From the NCBI GenBank assembly GCA_021234155.1, contig JAJEKV010000020.1:628938-692937 (forward strand): a stretch of DNA of 64,000 nt, in the 5' to 3' direction. The translations under genes were made by a program, and so were the position numbers. The stretch is from Isoetes taiwanensis (taxonomy: Eukaryota > Streptophyta > Lycopodiopsida > Isoetales > Isoetaceae). Under the pieces are notes generated by a model that worked only from the letters and a program-made list of their open reading frames with translations, was not told where the DNA came from and did not search any database. Shown here piece by piece: positions 1-11,924 of this stretch (position 1 is the first letter of the stretch; the number at the start of each line of letters is the position of its first letter).

Positions 1-380
1 ACACTAGCAAGGGTCTTTTTCTCGTATGGTCAAAACTAGATTAGGCCAAGGATTAGACGTTATAGAAAAAAGATTAGAAGAGGGAAATAGTTGGTTTTAC
101 TGGGAAGATGCATTGGACGAGATAGTCATAGATGTGTTTACTACTAGACAACCCTCACAACGATGCCACAAAGCATAAAATGCATTTTTACCATCCTAAA
201 AAGACCTGAACATTTTTTGAGTTTCGTGGACCATAAAAACCCATTCAATTCAAGTCAGGTCTCAAATTGTTCTTAATCTTTGAATAGACATTTCTATCTG
301 AAGAAGTTGTTCTGTCGTTCCTTCTGAAAATTCTAGATTTCTAAATTTCTAAATTTCCTGGTCCGTTGGATCTACTATTC
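1..380. other. Upstream flank of the LRRC45-like gene, no gene seen
   Basis: This AT-rich stretch has short ORFs only and no domain, RNA gene or repeat that I can recognise. It precedes the presumed promoter of the LRRC45-like gene. It may be the 3' flank of a gene left of the window, but nothing shows this. Confidence 0.4.
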
Positions 381-385
381 GAGAA

Positions 386-423
386 TGCCACGTAATGTTT
401 AAATGACGTGGCATTTTACGTGG
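386..423 (+). promoter_or_regulatory. Cluster of three ACGT-core (bZIP-type) elements before the LRRC45-like start
   Basis: TGCCACGT at 386-393 and TGACGTGGCA at 404-413 face each other as an inverted pair. TACGTGG follows at 417-423. All lie 50-86 bases before the chosen start codon at 472. ACGT-core C/G-box hybrids are known bZIP binding sites in plants. The clustering is seen in the sequence; function as a promoter element of this gene is inference. No clear TATA box was found between the cluster and the start codon, so the elements could sit in the 5' leader. Confidence 0.4.
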
Positions 424-471
424 ATGGCCACATCCGTTTCCGTTTCCGCTTCACCATCGTACCGGCTAGGC

Positions 472-3400
472 ATGGCTGACGATCAAACGGAAAAGCTATG
501 CATGTCTGTTGTCTCACAAGTAATGGGAGGTTCTATTCCTCTACATGAAGGTTCTCTTATTGGCACCAAGCTCAAGATCTCGGATCCTTCACTTGGAAAC
601 AAAGGTTTACATTTGCATCGTTTCTATAAATTTGCATTGTTTCTACGACATTAAAAAGAATCATCTGATAAGCGTAATGCGCAAGCCTAAATTGACACTG
701 TTTCTACGGCATTGTTACACAAGATTATTCAATCACGTTCTATGGTTTTTACAGGCTGTTCAGCTGTCTTTGAGACTCTTCGGCGCCAGGATGAGATTTC
801 CGAAATCGACCTCTCTGGTATGAATTTTGCGCTAGAAGGTGCTTGTTTTTACTCTTTGGCTGTTATTGGTCCTTTGTTTCTTGTTCAGGTTGCAACATTT
901 GCAAAGGCGATGAACTTGCTGAAATTGTTCAGAGTGCACCTAATTTAAAGAGGTGATTTTATCTTTTCTTTCTTTGGGGTTGTACGCAATTTGTTGAAAT
1001 CCTAGTGTTCACAGATTGGTGCTAGAGTGGAACAACCTGGGCCAAGCAAGGAGTGGCATATCAGCTTTTTCTGCAGCAATTGGTGCACACTTGTCATTAG
1101 AAGAGGTTAGTGGTTGCATGTGAAGGCTTGTTAAACTAACAATTGGATGTCATTGTGTGCAATTAATTGCAAGATTGCTGGACATTTGAAATTCCTTTAT
1201 TTACCAACTCCAAAATCAATATTATAATGTTTAGACTTATCTTATGACTGCAATATCTTCAAGTCATTTTTCTTCCTTGACATTGTTTGTCAGTGCTTCA
1301 AAAGATGCAGAAAATGGCAACTGTACTAATGTCTGCAAGACATTGCACTGGTTTAACTAGGGACAGTTTGTGTAACCCATCGGGTTCCATTTTTCCACCC
1401 TCTCGGGTGGTAGCTTTTTTTGAATATTTTCCAACTTGGTTCATGGTGAACTTTTTATCGGCCGTTTTGTTTGCCTTTTGCTTTGTTTTCCTTTGAACTG
1501 TGATTCCACTTTGATGCTCGTTTTGCTCTGTTCCAGAGTGATGCATATAGGATTATGCTTCTGATCTTCAACTGTTTCTTCATAAAAAAGAGGTAACTTG
1601 AGTTTGGCTAGAATTATTTCTCTGTTGCTATGTTCTATCCTGCTTTTGGGGCAAATGTGTTTTTGTGGGTCATTTGATACATAGTGCCATATATTCTGAT
1701 TCCGAACTTTAGGAATATGGCCTCCTTATAGACACAATGACCCCCATGAAACACTGTGCAAGTAAAATTAAAGACCTCTTTTATTCGACCTCCGCATAGT
1801 TTGCAAGTACTTTGGGAACAGCTAATCTTAGGTTGCTGCTCAACCTATCTCCTTTCCATCTGAAAATATCCCATTCCACTGGAGGACGTAAATGCCCAAG
1901 TAATGAGAATGTTGAATGGAACATTCATTTGAGGCATTGGCGAGACCAGTTTTATAGTGCATGCAATTAAGTGCTACATTTAGCTAGAGTCCCACTGGGC
2001 CAAGTGATTTCTATAGTTTATAAGAACAGAAAGGAAGATTTTATTGGCGTCGGCAGGAGACTGCTTGAGTTTATGAGAACAACCAATTATGTATGCACAA
2101 CTAGAGGCGAGTGAAATCTATAAATGTTGGCAACGAAGATAGCTGGAGCAAATATGAGATGATGTCTGTTGTTCCTGTTCCCTTCCTTCCAGGGGATTGC
2201 ATATGATTCTATTGTGCTGCTCTGACATCAAGGAAATGTCTCAGGCCCTATGCCTTGCCTGGAGGGGGGTGGGGGTGCGTGTCAGTTTTCTACTTGTTGC
2301 TGTAGCCGTCCACATAGGATTGAGCTTATGCATAAAGTCCATACCTAAGCAGAAGTCTCCTATGAATCTGTCATTTATTGGAAATATATTGCAACACATT
2401 TCTGATCCACAAATCTTGACAGGGATGCGGCTGTGAAAGAGACAGTAGAACCTATCTCACATCTCATATTATGCTGAGCACGTGAAAACAAAGTTCTCTT
2501 CAGATTCAGCGTCAGCCAAATGGATAGATTACGCAAATTTGATTGTCTTGGTATAGCTGCTCAAGCTCTATATCAATATCAAGCTGATAGTTGAAGATAC
2601 TAAATTGTCCCATAGGTTGGGAATAAATGGGTATCTAAATTGCTTGCCAATGAATGTGTCAGTGACATTGAAAAAATGATTCTTGTAGAACTGAGGCTTT
2701 GAACCTTACTGGTCTAGATCATGCTTCACGCAGTTGTACCTCTGATTGGTATTCCAGATCACTCCCTAATGATGAGGTAATATATCAAGAAAAGCTTGCC
2801 GCTGCTTTGTGGATTTGCCAGTGTCCCTCAGAATGACTCTGAGAAGGAGTGGCCTGGATTTTTCTAATGTTATATGAAAGATTAATTTAGCGCGGCACAT
2901 TCTGCCTATTCCTTTCAGCCTATATTTTAATAAACTGGAGAACGTTATTGCAGCTTCAGGTTTAGAAGGAGGTAAGATGCATCTCCATTCCACTCTACGT
3001 CCTGACGTCGTCCTAGTATCATTATTTCCAGATATCCTCCTTAGAGCTTTTGGACAGAGTCCTAGTGACGTGAATGTAGACAAGACTAAGTGAGGGTGTT
3101 TAATAACCATCTGCGTGTATAAACATGTATACATTCCATTTCATGTGTCAATTCTTCATCGAAGTTGTCTCCAATTAACAGCAACTTAAATGATTGATTT
3201 TCTGCACGAAAGGTGCAGTTTGCGCCTCACTAGTGGTGTTGGAAAAGGATTTCCAGTTTTCAGTGTATTTAAATCCTTGGTTAATTTAGCTGCTTTATAT
3301 GGATCTGTGCTTTATTAGCTAAAGGCGACATAAATGAACACTTATTTTCAAATGGAGAGGTGCAGCACATGCAGTCTTGCTAAAACCAGGGTTGGAAAAA

Positions 3401-6400
3401 CGATGCTGATTTTCAAAATGCTTATGAATCTTTTCACCGAAATCTTTTATTGATATATTTTTCTATTATCTAAGGTAGATTAAACATCCTTTCTTATCAA
3501 AATGGTTGGTGATAATCTATGGATGAAGGTTGATCTACGAAGCAACCAAATTGGTCCAGGATTTGCAGCATCATTGGCAAATGCACTTCGTGGAAGTCGG
3601 ACAGTATTTTATATCGGTAAAAATTAATCCAGATACAATTTATTATGTTATATTGGTACATTGTTATGTTGACTTTCAATTCTAAGGAAATTCTGGTAAC
3701 TACAAAGGTTCATGTTGTCCAGGAAACCAGTGTGTATCCAACTATGACATAATCATACATGGTATCGTATTGTTATGGGTTAAATTGCAACACCATCTTC
3801 TAAAGTAAATTTCAAAAACGTCATGCATTGGTTTGGTGGAGGTAGATCCCTTAGGTCATTACTTTGTCTAGCAAGACATACCACGCAAGCACTATATTGA
3901 CCAATGGAGATGTACTTATGTCAAACTCCATAGAGAATACAAGGTGGAAGTTTTAACTGGTTGTGCTGTTCCATTTTAATCCCATGTTGGAAAGTTCGAT
4001 CCCCTGTGGGTACCTTGCTTCATATAAGCGAGTATTATTAAATCCTTTCTTTTAACAAACGTCTATTAGAAATTTTCCTTTGTCTGTGATGTATTCATAC
4101 ATAAGGATGGTTGGCGTGACCTTTCATTTTATGCAGATCTCAGGTGGAATGCAATTGGGCCAAGTGGGGCTGCTGCGTTCATTGGGTTGCTCCAACGAAA
4201 TGATACTATTACCACCCTTCATCTTTCAGGAAATGGGATTCCCCAAGCACTGCAGATGGAGATAGGTAGATTCTTACTTCAGTAGGATTATGGAAAAATC
4301 ATTTGCTGCTTTGTTCTTTTAAGCTATATTCTTTACCTAAGGTCCTGTTTCCAATGAGAGTCCTCAGAGCTACAATGTTATGGACAAGCTTCAACATATT
4401 TTACGTTTGGTGGATTTGAGATAGTGCATGGGTTAACATAAGAAAGATGTTTCTATGAAACCATGAAACAGCAGGAGCTAATATCTCAGGCTCTAGAACA
4501 AGTGCTCAGGCCATTATTTTTGCCACATGATGTTAATAGTTGTACTTGAACTTTCTTTGATCAAGTCACAAGGCAATGACTTCCTCTTAAGAATTGACTA
4601 CATCATATAGAATTTGTTAGTCTGATTGGCTTTTTATGCCTATTTGTTTGTTCCCTTCCTCCTCACTTCTTTTATGCAAGATTTCAGACAATCTGCTAGA
4701 GGAAAATCGTAGGAGAAAAGTACATTCTTCTCAACAACATGTTCCTTCATATGTGAGTAAAGCTTTTAACTTTAAATCTTGTTATGCCAGGTGTGCACTG
4801 ATGGTTACATGGATCAACTCCATCTCTATGTACCTTCGTCTCAAGCTTCTGCCAGGAGGGGCTTTTAATTGTATGTCGAATGCTGTCCCATGCCTCTCAT
4901 GCACAATACTCATGGGTTTGATGCATAGTCTGCCCACCCTCAGTTTCCACCATCCTCTTTACTTATTAAGCTACTGTGAAAACTAGTAAATTCCTTCACT
5001 TGCTAATTGTGTCCAGTGCGGTTCACTGCGTCCAATTATTGCACACAAAATAAATAAACATATATTATGGTGGCTTAAAGATAACTTCTCCCTTTTGATT
5101 TGTGTTTTTCGTATAAATATAGTAAATTCCTTCACCTACGCATACACAGGGTTTTTAGGTCGAGCACTTTGCTTACCCAGCATCAGTTTCAGTCATATTC
5201 TTCCCTTAGGAAGTGATTAAAAAAAACTTGTCAAATTCGATGTCCAGTGGTGTTCCATGCCTCCAATTATTGCACACACTAAAACCCAACATATACGATA
5301 ATGACTTATCCCTTTCTATTTATTTCTTTCCCACGAAGGAAAACTAGTAAATCCTTTCACATGCTAATTGTATATCCAATGTTGTTCTATGCATCCGGTT
5401 ATTGTGTATAATAGAAACCAACATATATTATGGTGAACCGTCCATTTTATCATTGTTTCCTATGTTCTTTTTCAGTTAGCAAGTAAAATCCAATGCAAAT
5501 AAGCAAGCTATTTATGTCTTGTAATTTAGAGATCATTTCATGAGCAGTTAGGTGGTAGAAGTAAGCAAGGATTGGAAGCAATTCATAAAGGAAGAATGTC
5601 AGCATTTCAGCAGGAAATTATTGTTCTTCAAGAGAATGTGGTAAACTCATATTGTATCTTTTTTCTAGGCATGCATGCTTGAGGGCGTTGCATGTATGCA
5701 CTCTTATAAGTAATGTTATACCTCTTGGGCTTGCAGGAATCTTTGAATAAGAGCAACTCTGAGTTGCAACATCAAACTCTAGAGAAAGACAGTAAAGTTG
5801 AGGTATGTTTATCCTACTTTAGATGATTTTTCAGGCTCGTCCTAATTTAATCGATTTCATCTCTTAACATTAAGATCTGCTTTTAAAAAGGAAGGGGCTA
5901 TGCGTAGAATAAAGCTAACGGGGCTTCCAGATGTGCCAATCCATGCCTCTGTCAGTGAAGTTTATGAAGCATACAAAATCAGAAAAACATGTTCTTCTAA
6001 AATGTTATTTGCTTAATTGACCCTGTGAAAAATTATATTAATAAAAAAAATTTCTGTAAGTATTCTATGGACTTTTTGAAAAAGATTGTATGTATGTTTT
6101 TTTTTTTATCTTGCGCTGATTGTAATTGCTGGTTTTTTAAAGGCTCTAAGGTGTGAGCTTAGGGAAGAAAACCTTTTGAGGAAATTTATTGAGAAAGAAG
6201 CAGAAGAACTGAAGGAAGAGCTTGTCAAACTTAAGCAGGTCTGTCTCATTTTCTGCCAGCATAATAAAAATCGTCTTTGTTCACTACAGTCACATTGTCA
6301 GCCATAAAGTTTATTTCCGATGTACATCACTGCTCTTATTACCCAGGAAATAGCATGTCTTCAAGAAAAACTTACCCGTGAAACAGACACAGGTGCAAGT

Positions 6401-9315
6401 GTCTTGGCCCAACAAAAGGTATCATTGAAACTTTGCCACATGGGTTTATCGAACTTAACATTGAAATGTTTCCAAGTATGAGCAGATGGCAACTTCAGAA
6501 GCCGAAAGGAGAGAAAAATGTGCTCTAGAGATGTACAATACCGCTGTCTTGGAGTGTCATACCTTCAGAGAGCAGGTGATACATAGGATTGAGATGTTTT
6601 TTCTTAAATATAGAAACTTACAAGCTGTAATGAAATCTTTCTCACAGATTTTACACTTGAAAGAAGATTACTCAGAAAGACTTAAAGATGTTGAAGGTTT
6701 GTTGGTTATACATAACCACTATGTTCTTGTAGTTCATTCCTGTAATAGGCGTTTCTTTACATGGATAGATTTTTGGTTAGATAATTACTAGTCATTTTCT
6801 TTTTCCACAGTTAATGCATTTCACTGATGTTGAACCATGTTATGAGTACAGAGAAGGCAAAGGTTGAAAGTGCAAGATACATTTGTGAGATACAGAAGCT
6901 GGAAAATACAATTACAAGTACTTCTAATGCACATCTTGAGGAGGTAAAGTGTATATTATCCTTTAATATTTTGTGCTACTTATGGATTTATATATTAGGA
7001 TAAAATGGAATGCTAATTGCAGGGCTAAAAATAAATTGTACAATTCCAGGGGGTAATCATGGAACAGAGCCCATACCTGCCCATATCACTACCATTGGAA
7101 AGTATAGTGAATTATATTGCAGACTTTGCTACTGCATGGGCTATTAGCATCTCCTTGTCAGTTTAAACTATATTATTTCCTTGTCAGTTTAAACTATATT
7201 ACCATTAATTCTTTCACAAGAAAAGAACTTCTGCATCAGATATGTGATCATCATTTTTTTACATGAGGTTTCTCTTGTATAGGTCATCAATGATACACAT
7301 ATGTCAAAAAGCCATGGTCTAATCTGTCTATAAGGTGTGTCAGTGTTCGTAAGACATCCTTGTTACTCAGGGTGGGTCTCGCCACCATATAAGATTAGTG
7401 CCAGGGATTGTGTTAGAACAACTGTTGAACTAATCTGATCCCTGCCCATAAAAAATATATACTACTGTTATTATTTGAGTGCATCCAAGGATCTGCACAG
7501 TGAATGTTATTGAGAAGAATTTGTCTGTCTTAATTTCACCAATTTCAATACAGTTGCTTACTTATCAGTCTGCATAGTCTCAGTTCAGATTGCAAAGGTT
7601 CGTAACCAAGCGGCAGAAGAGAGAGATGCTTTAATACAGGAAAAGAGTAAAGCATTTGACGTAAGTATGCCATATCTCATAGAATGGCAAAAGTCTATTT
7701 ATTGTGGTGCTTGAACAGATCATTTAGATTCTTTTATGTAAGCTTAGATGATATGCAAGTCCTTACTTGATAATTCATGGGATATCATTTGCATTTTTCA
7801 GGAGATTGAAAAGCAAAGAATGCTTGCTTCTATGAGTGAAGAGAAGCTAGCTAATGTCGAAAGCATTCTTCAGCGGGAGAAGGTAAGAAGCATCAGCAAA
7901 CTACAATGCCATATGAAAGTCTTCATCACTAATTTGTTTGTGTGGTAGCCAGGAAAATCATCAACACACATTAGATTCTCGGATAAATATGATAAGGGCA
8001 GAAATGGACTCGCTTCAGGTACTGTGTTGGTCTACATGAGCTAAACCATCATAATGTGGCAACCTCTCTGATCAGATTACTGTGGATAAAATCTTTTGCT
8101 GTGGCAGAAAGACCTTGACAAGTCAAGGAGAGAGCTTTCCAAATTGAAGCGGGTACTACAACATCATCCGTTAGCAAATATTTTAATGCTGCCAGTAGCA
8201 CCTTTATGCATTGATAAACTGACCTTCATAAGCTACAGAAACATGCAAGTGAGAAAGAAGACCTGGAAACAACAATTGCACAGCAAAAAGCACAGATGCA
8301 CCGTTCTGAGCTTGGTAAATCTGATTTGGAGGAAAGGATCTTTTCCCTTACTGCTGAGAAGGTAAAAAACATTTGCTCCATACTTCAGTTATATCTTGCA
8401 CTTCCATTAGAAGCGACTTAAGCCATAGTGATTATCTAGATAATTTGCCAAGAATGAGTTAGTTTCAGAATCTTTCAATCAGCAAATATTGGGCATATCT
8501 GATTAAGGCTTCCAAAGCATCATAATCGGTGAGTCAGGACCTTTAGACAATCTGAAGCTGGATGCCAACAACGTTTCTATTTGATGTATAGAGTGGTAAA
8601 ATTAAGTTAATATAATAATAAAGGTGGTCATTCAAGAAAATTTGGTGGCCAGTGTTTGCATTGAACATTTATACTTTATTTACCAATTTGTTGGGGAGGG
8701 AGAAATAGTAATTGCATTTGCTTGACTTGATGTTTGAGATATAAAAAATGTCCATACTCCTGAGGAGCATTCTTCTCCTTGGCCCATTTCATTAACCCCT
8801 TCAGTACTTTATTTATTCCGGTGTAATAATTATGGTCTTTTTTAATACTAGGCTCAACTGCAAGAGAAATTAAAATTGTCTGAAGATAGAGAGTTACTAG
8901 TTGAAAAACGAATGGAATTAGAGAGGTTAAAATGTTCAGAAGCTCTAAATTGTGGTCTCTCCAAGGTACACTCCTGAGCATCTTGCTTGTGGCTTAATTA
9001 TGAGAAACTAATGGGACTTCTTTGCAGCATCTTGAGGAAAAGAAGTGTTTGGAAGATGGATTATCAAAAGCACACCGACTGTTAGAATCTACTAGGAAGC
9101 AACTTGAACAGGTAATTGTTCCATGCCTTGTTCAGCAAGTCTTGCTCATAATATAGTTATGTGGGTTAATACAGGTGCAGGCTGAGCAGGAAAAGACAAG
9201 ATTTAATGCAGATTTGAAGGTACTGGGGATTGAAACTGCATTCATAGACTGGATCCGACAACAATTTTCTGCACTAAGGGCTTCTAACTCAGCTGAGGCG
9301 CTTGATAAAGTTTGA
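472..9315 (+). CDS. LRRC45: LRRC45-like centriole/centrosome linker protein (22 exons, 654 aa)
   Basis: LRRC45 of animals is a leucine-rich-repeat plus coiled-coil protein of the centrosome linker and basal body. Spliced model: 472-604, 755-838, 889-952, 1015-1105, 3529-3616, 4137-4265, 4688-4752, 5530-5640, 5737-5802, 6143-6238, 6347-6418, 6477-6575, 6648-6696, 6852-6943, 7589-7660, 7802-7882, 7953-8018, 8108-8152, 8239-8361, 8852-8965, 9028-9111, 9175-9315. Every junction is GT-AG, all phases agree, and the sum is 1965 nt. LRRs occupy about residues 50-195, with cores LVLEWNNLG, VDLRSNQIG, DLRWNAIGPSG and LHLSGNGIP in the same order as animal LRRC45. Residues 220-630 are an unbroken charged coiled coil. 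The length is close to the roughly 670 aa of the human protein. Introns range from about 50 to 2400 bases. ATG 472 is chosen because it opens the frame into exon 2 in phase. No signal peptide or membrane segment is seen. Orthology is strong by motif order; expression is not shown. Confidence 0.88.
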
Positions 9316-10130
9316 CCGACTATTGATTGTCATATGGAAAAGATGCACCATGTACCACGACTGCGCCTATCAAACATGGTGATTGGGCCATATATATTTG
9401 TATATTAATACAAGTCCTTTGATATTTAGGGACTCTATGATGTAAGGAGATCGATGGTACTATCTGCATTTTTTGCAACTCATATAGGCATCATTTTAAA
9501 ACTATTCTATTCTATTTTAAACCCAAAATAAATCCATGGCTAAAAGCAAAGACAACCAATACTCAATAGATGAAAATAGATGGATAGGAATTTAGAAGAT
9601 CTTCCGGCAAAGAATTTCCGAGCAAAAGCCTTGGCGAGTGGCAGCAACCGCCAGCTTGGGTATATGCCTCGAAATTCTCTGCCAGAAGAATTTTTTTTAC
9701 GAAAAAATAGTTGGCATGCTATTATGGCTCCAACTACAGAAATTTGTTGATGAAATAACCTGGCGACGATTTTCCGATTCACGCTGCAAGCAGCAGATCA
9801 GCAAATTCTCAATAATGTTATTGTTATGCATCAATGCACATCGTTATCTCAATCGTCCTTCTATACAAGGAGAATATCTTGCTTTATAGCTAAATCCTGG
9901 CCCTTTCTAGGACCACCAACCAAGAAAATGCCATTTGAGGCTAAATCCTAGCGCCATGATGAGAACCCTAAAGCTAGAATGCCAATAGTACAAAAAATTA
10001 TGCCTAATAAAAAAATAAGCTCATTCATTGAATACATAATGGTTAATCTTAATGAATACGAAAACATAACTTTATGACAAGCAACCTTAATCTACCGATC
10101 AAATTATATACGCTTTTGGTTAGGGTCCCA
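9316..10130. other. 3' flank of the LRRC45-like gene, no gene seen
   Basis: AATAAA-type words occur around 9527, but no single polyadenylation site stands out. Two overlapping short ORFs on opposite strands near 9540-9890 have no recognisable motif and look random. The sequence is AT-rich intergenic DNA. Confidence 0.45.
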
Positions 10131-10136
10131 AGAAAC

Positions 10137-10282
10137 GGAAACCTCCCAAATTTTCCTACTTGGAAACCTCCCCAGCTTTCCTGCAAAGCCTGGGGAGGTT
10201 TCCACTTCTGCTAACTTGGGGAGGTTTCCAGGGAAACTAACCTGGGGAGGTTTCCAAGTTTGTTAACTTGGGGAGGTTTCCC
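10137..10282. repeat. Foldback array of a GGGGAGGTTTCC motif
   Basis: The 11-12 base word occurs six times. Two copies are inverted (GGAAACCTCCC at 10137 and 10163) and four are direct (from about 10192, 10219, 10244 and 10270), with spacing near 26 bases. The inverted and direct copies can pair as a stem, so a transcript would fold into a hairpin. This could be the end of a foldback or MITE-like element. No outer target-site duplication was identified. Confidence 0.6.
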
Positions 10283-11500
10283 AAATCTATTATTATTTAT
10301 GATATTTTTTGATCTACGGATTACAGCCATTCATAATAACCTAAAATTAATGTGAGCGTCTAGAATTAATTCTTTCCTCTTTTCGTATGCAATTCTATTT
10401 TTGTTGCATGTTTTCCTTTTCAGTACATTCTTGAAGCTAGAGGAGGAGCGCACAGATCGGATGAGGTCGATTTTGAAGAGCACTTCCAATCTTCTACTGT
10501 TGTTTGTTTCTCTGATTGTTCTTGGATCTAGCGCCTGATTTCGTGGGTGGGTGTTTTGTTTGCTGATCAAACCCATAGAATCCAGCAGAGGGAAGGAATC
10601 CAGGGAACATCCGGCTTCCAGGCCAAAAATCCCTATTGTTTTTGTTCTCTGATGCCAGCAGACCCATCCGGCTTCCAGTCCATCCGGCTTCTAGTCCAAA
10701 ATCCGGTCCTGTGAAGCTTTCGGCAGCAAAACGTACCACAGGGCAAGGATTTGAAAGCAGGTTCTGAAGCAGGTTCTTGTCAATCATTTGAAAGCAGGGT
10801 TTTAAAGCAGGTTCTTGTCAATCGGCCAATTTAAGCCGGCCTTGTCTGACTGCAAATGGGTTTCCCATTTTGCCGCTGCCGCTGTTTGCTTTCATTTGGG
10901 TCTTCACGAAAACCTTCACGTTGATGCAACTCTAGTTTTGCACAAATTTCGGCAGCAAATTCGTGACATGGATTTTTTTTTGGCGATCCAGCTTCCAGAA
11001 ACATGGCTTATTGACTGCTCAGGTATAATATTTCCTAATACAATTTTTGTTTCTGCTTGCATCTTTGATTCAAGTTTGAATATGCAGGGAGTAACCGGCT
11101 GGCTAATTCAAGGCACAAGCTCAAGATTTAAAAGAAAAAAACCAAGAAGATCTAGAAGATCTTGAATCTGTCATTGTTTAAAAGGTAAAATAATCTTATC
11201 TACTACTATTTTTTTTCTTAAAAAATGAGAGAGCAGATTTTGTTTGAAGATTATTTTATAGCTGGAAACACTGGAAATACCTGGAAACACTGGTCTGTAA
11301 AAAGGGATGTTTCATTTCAAGAAACTTTCCCACTTGAAAATGCTGTAAACAGGGATTTGTTTTTTCCAAAATTTGTTATATACACAGGAATTACCTATTT
11401 TGTTTTTTGAGAAACCTTTCCAAAGTTGCAATATAAAGGGAAATTATCCATTCTTGTAAATTTTGTGAATAGTTATCTTTTGCTAGCATGTTTTTTGCAA
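10283..11500. other. Intergenic stretch with unrecognised short ORFs
   Basis: Several 60-116 codon frames overlap on both strands, and none has a motif I know. Short words such as CATCCGGCTTCCAG and GCAGGTTCTTGTCAATC recur two or three times between 10600 and 10830, which suggests decayed repeat DNA. GC content is a little higher than in the flanks. I see no supported gene. Confidence 0.35.
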
Positions 11501-11630
11501 TCCTAATGAATAGTGTTCATTCCTAATCCCAAATGAATAGTGTTTTCCGCAATCCCTAATGAGTAGTGTTTATTCTCAATCCCAAATGAATAGTGCTTTC
11601 CACAAGTTCGAATAACCGCAAATGAATAGT

Positions 11631-11662
<32 letters not shown>
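11500..11662. repeat. Degenerate tandem repeat (AATGAATAGTGTTT) ending in a T31 run
   Basis: The word AATGAATAGTG, or AATGAGTAGTG with one change, recurs about every 30-40 bases from 11506 and ends directly in 31 T residues at 11632-11662. A T run on the + strand is what the poly(A) tail of a retroposed sequence on the - strand would look like, with its body to the right. Microsatellite growth is an equally simple explanation. Confidence 0.5.
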
Positions 11663-11924
11663 CCAATGGGGTATTGTCTTTCTTTCTCTCTTTTTGTATT
11701 TTTGTCGAAACAAAGATCTAAAGTACTAGTTTATCCCGAATTCATGAATGCAAATTGATGCTTGAAGAATTCAAACTATCTTTATCGTTTACCATGATAG
11801 TTCTAAAATCATAGTCGCAAATTGGTAAATGACCTATGATTTTATGTTTAATTATGCTACTTCGTTTAGTATTCGCTAATATTCTACAATGCTAATGCTT
11901 CTTCTTCTTATGGCTTACCTCAGG
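11663..11924. other. AT-rich spacer, nothing recognised
   Basis: No ORF, RNA gene or repeat was recognised. A TTTCTCTC pyrimidine tract follows the T run and a splice-acceptor-like ACCTCAG lies at its right end. Confidence 0.35.

Noticed and set aside
1287-1546. ORFs inside the long fourth intron of the LRRC45-like gene (also 2197-3134, 4636-4986)
   Set aside because: The splice model explains the flanking exons in phase; these frames have no motifs. The 4636 frame overlaps exon 7 in a different reading frame.
10137-10282. CRISPR-like appearance of evenly spaced short repeats
   Set aside because: The genome is eukaryotic, repeats occur in both orientations and only six copies exist.
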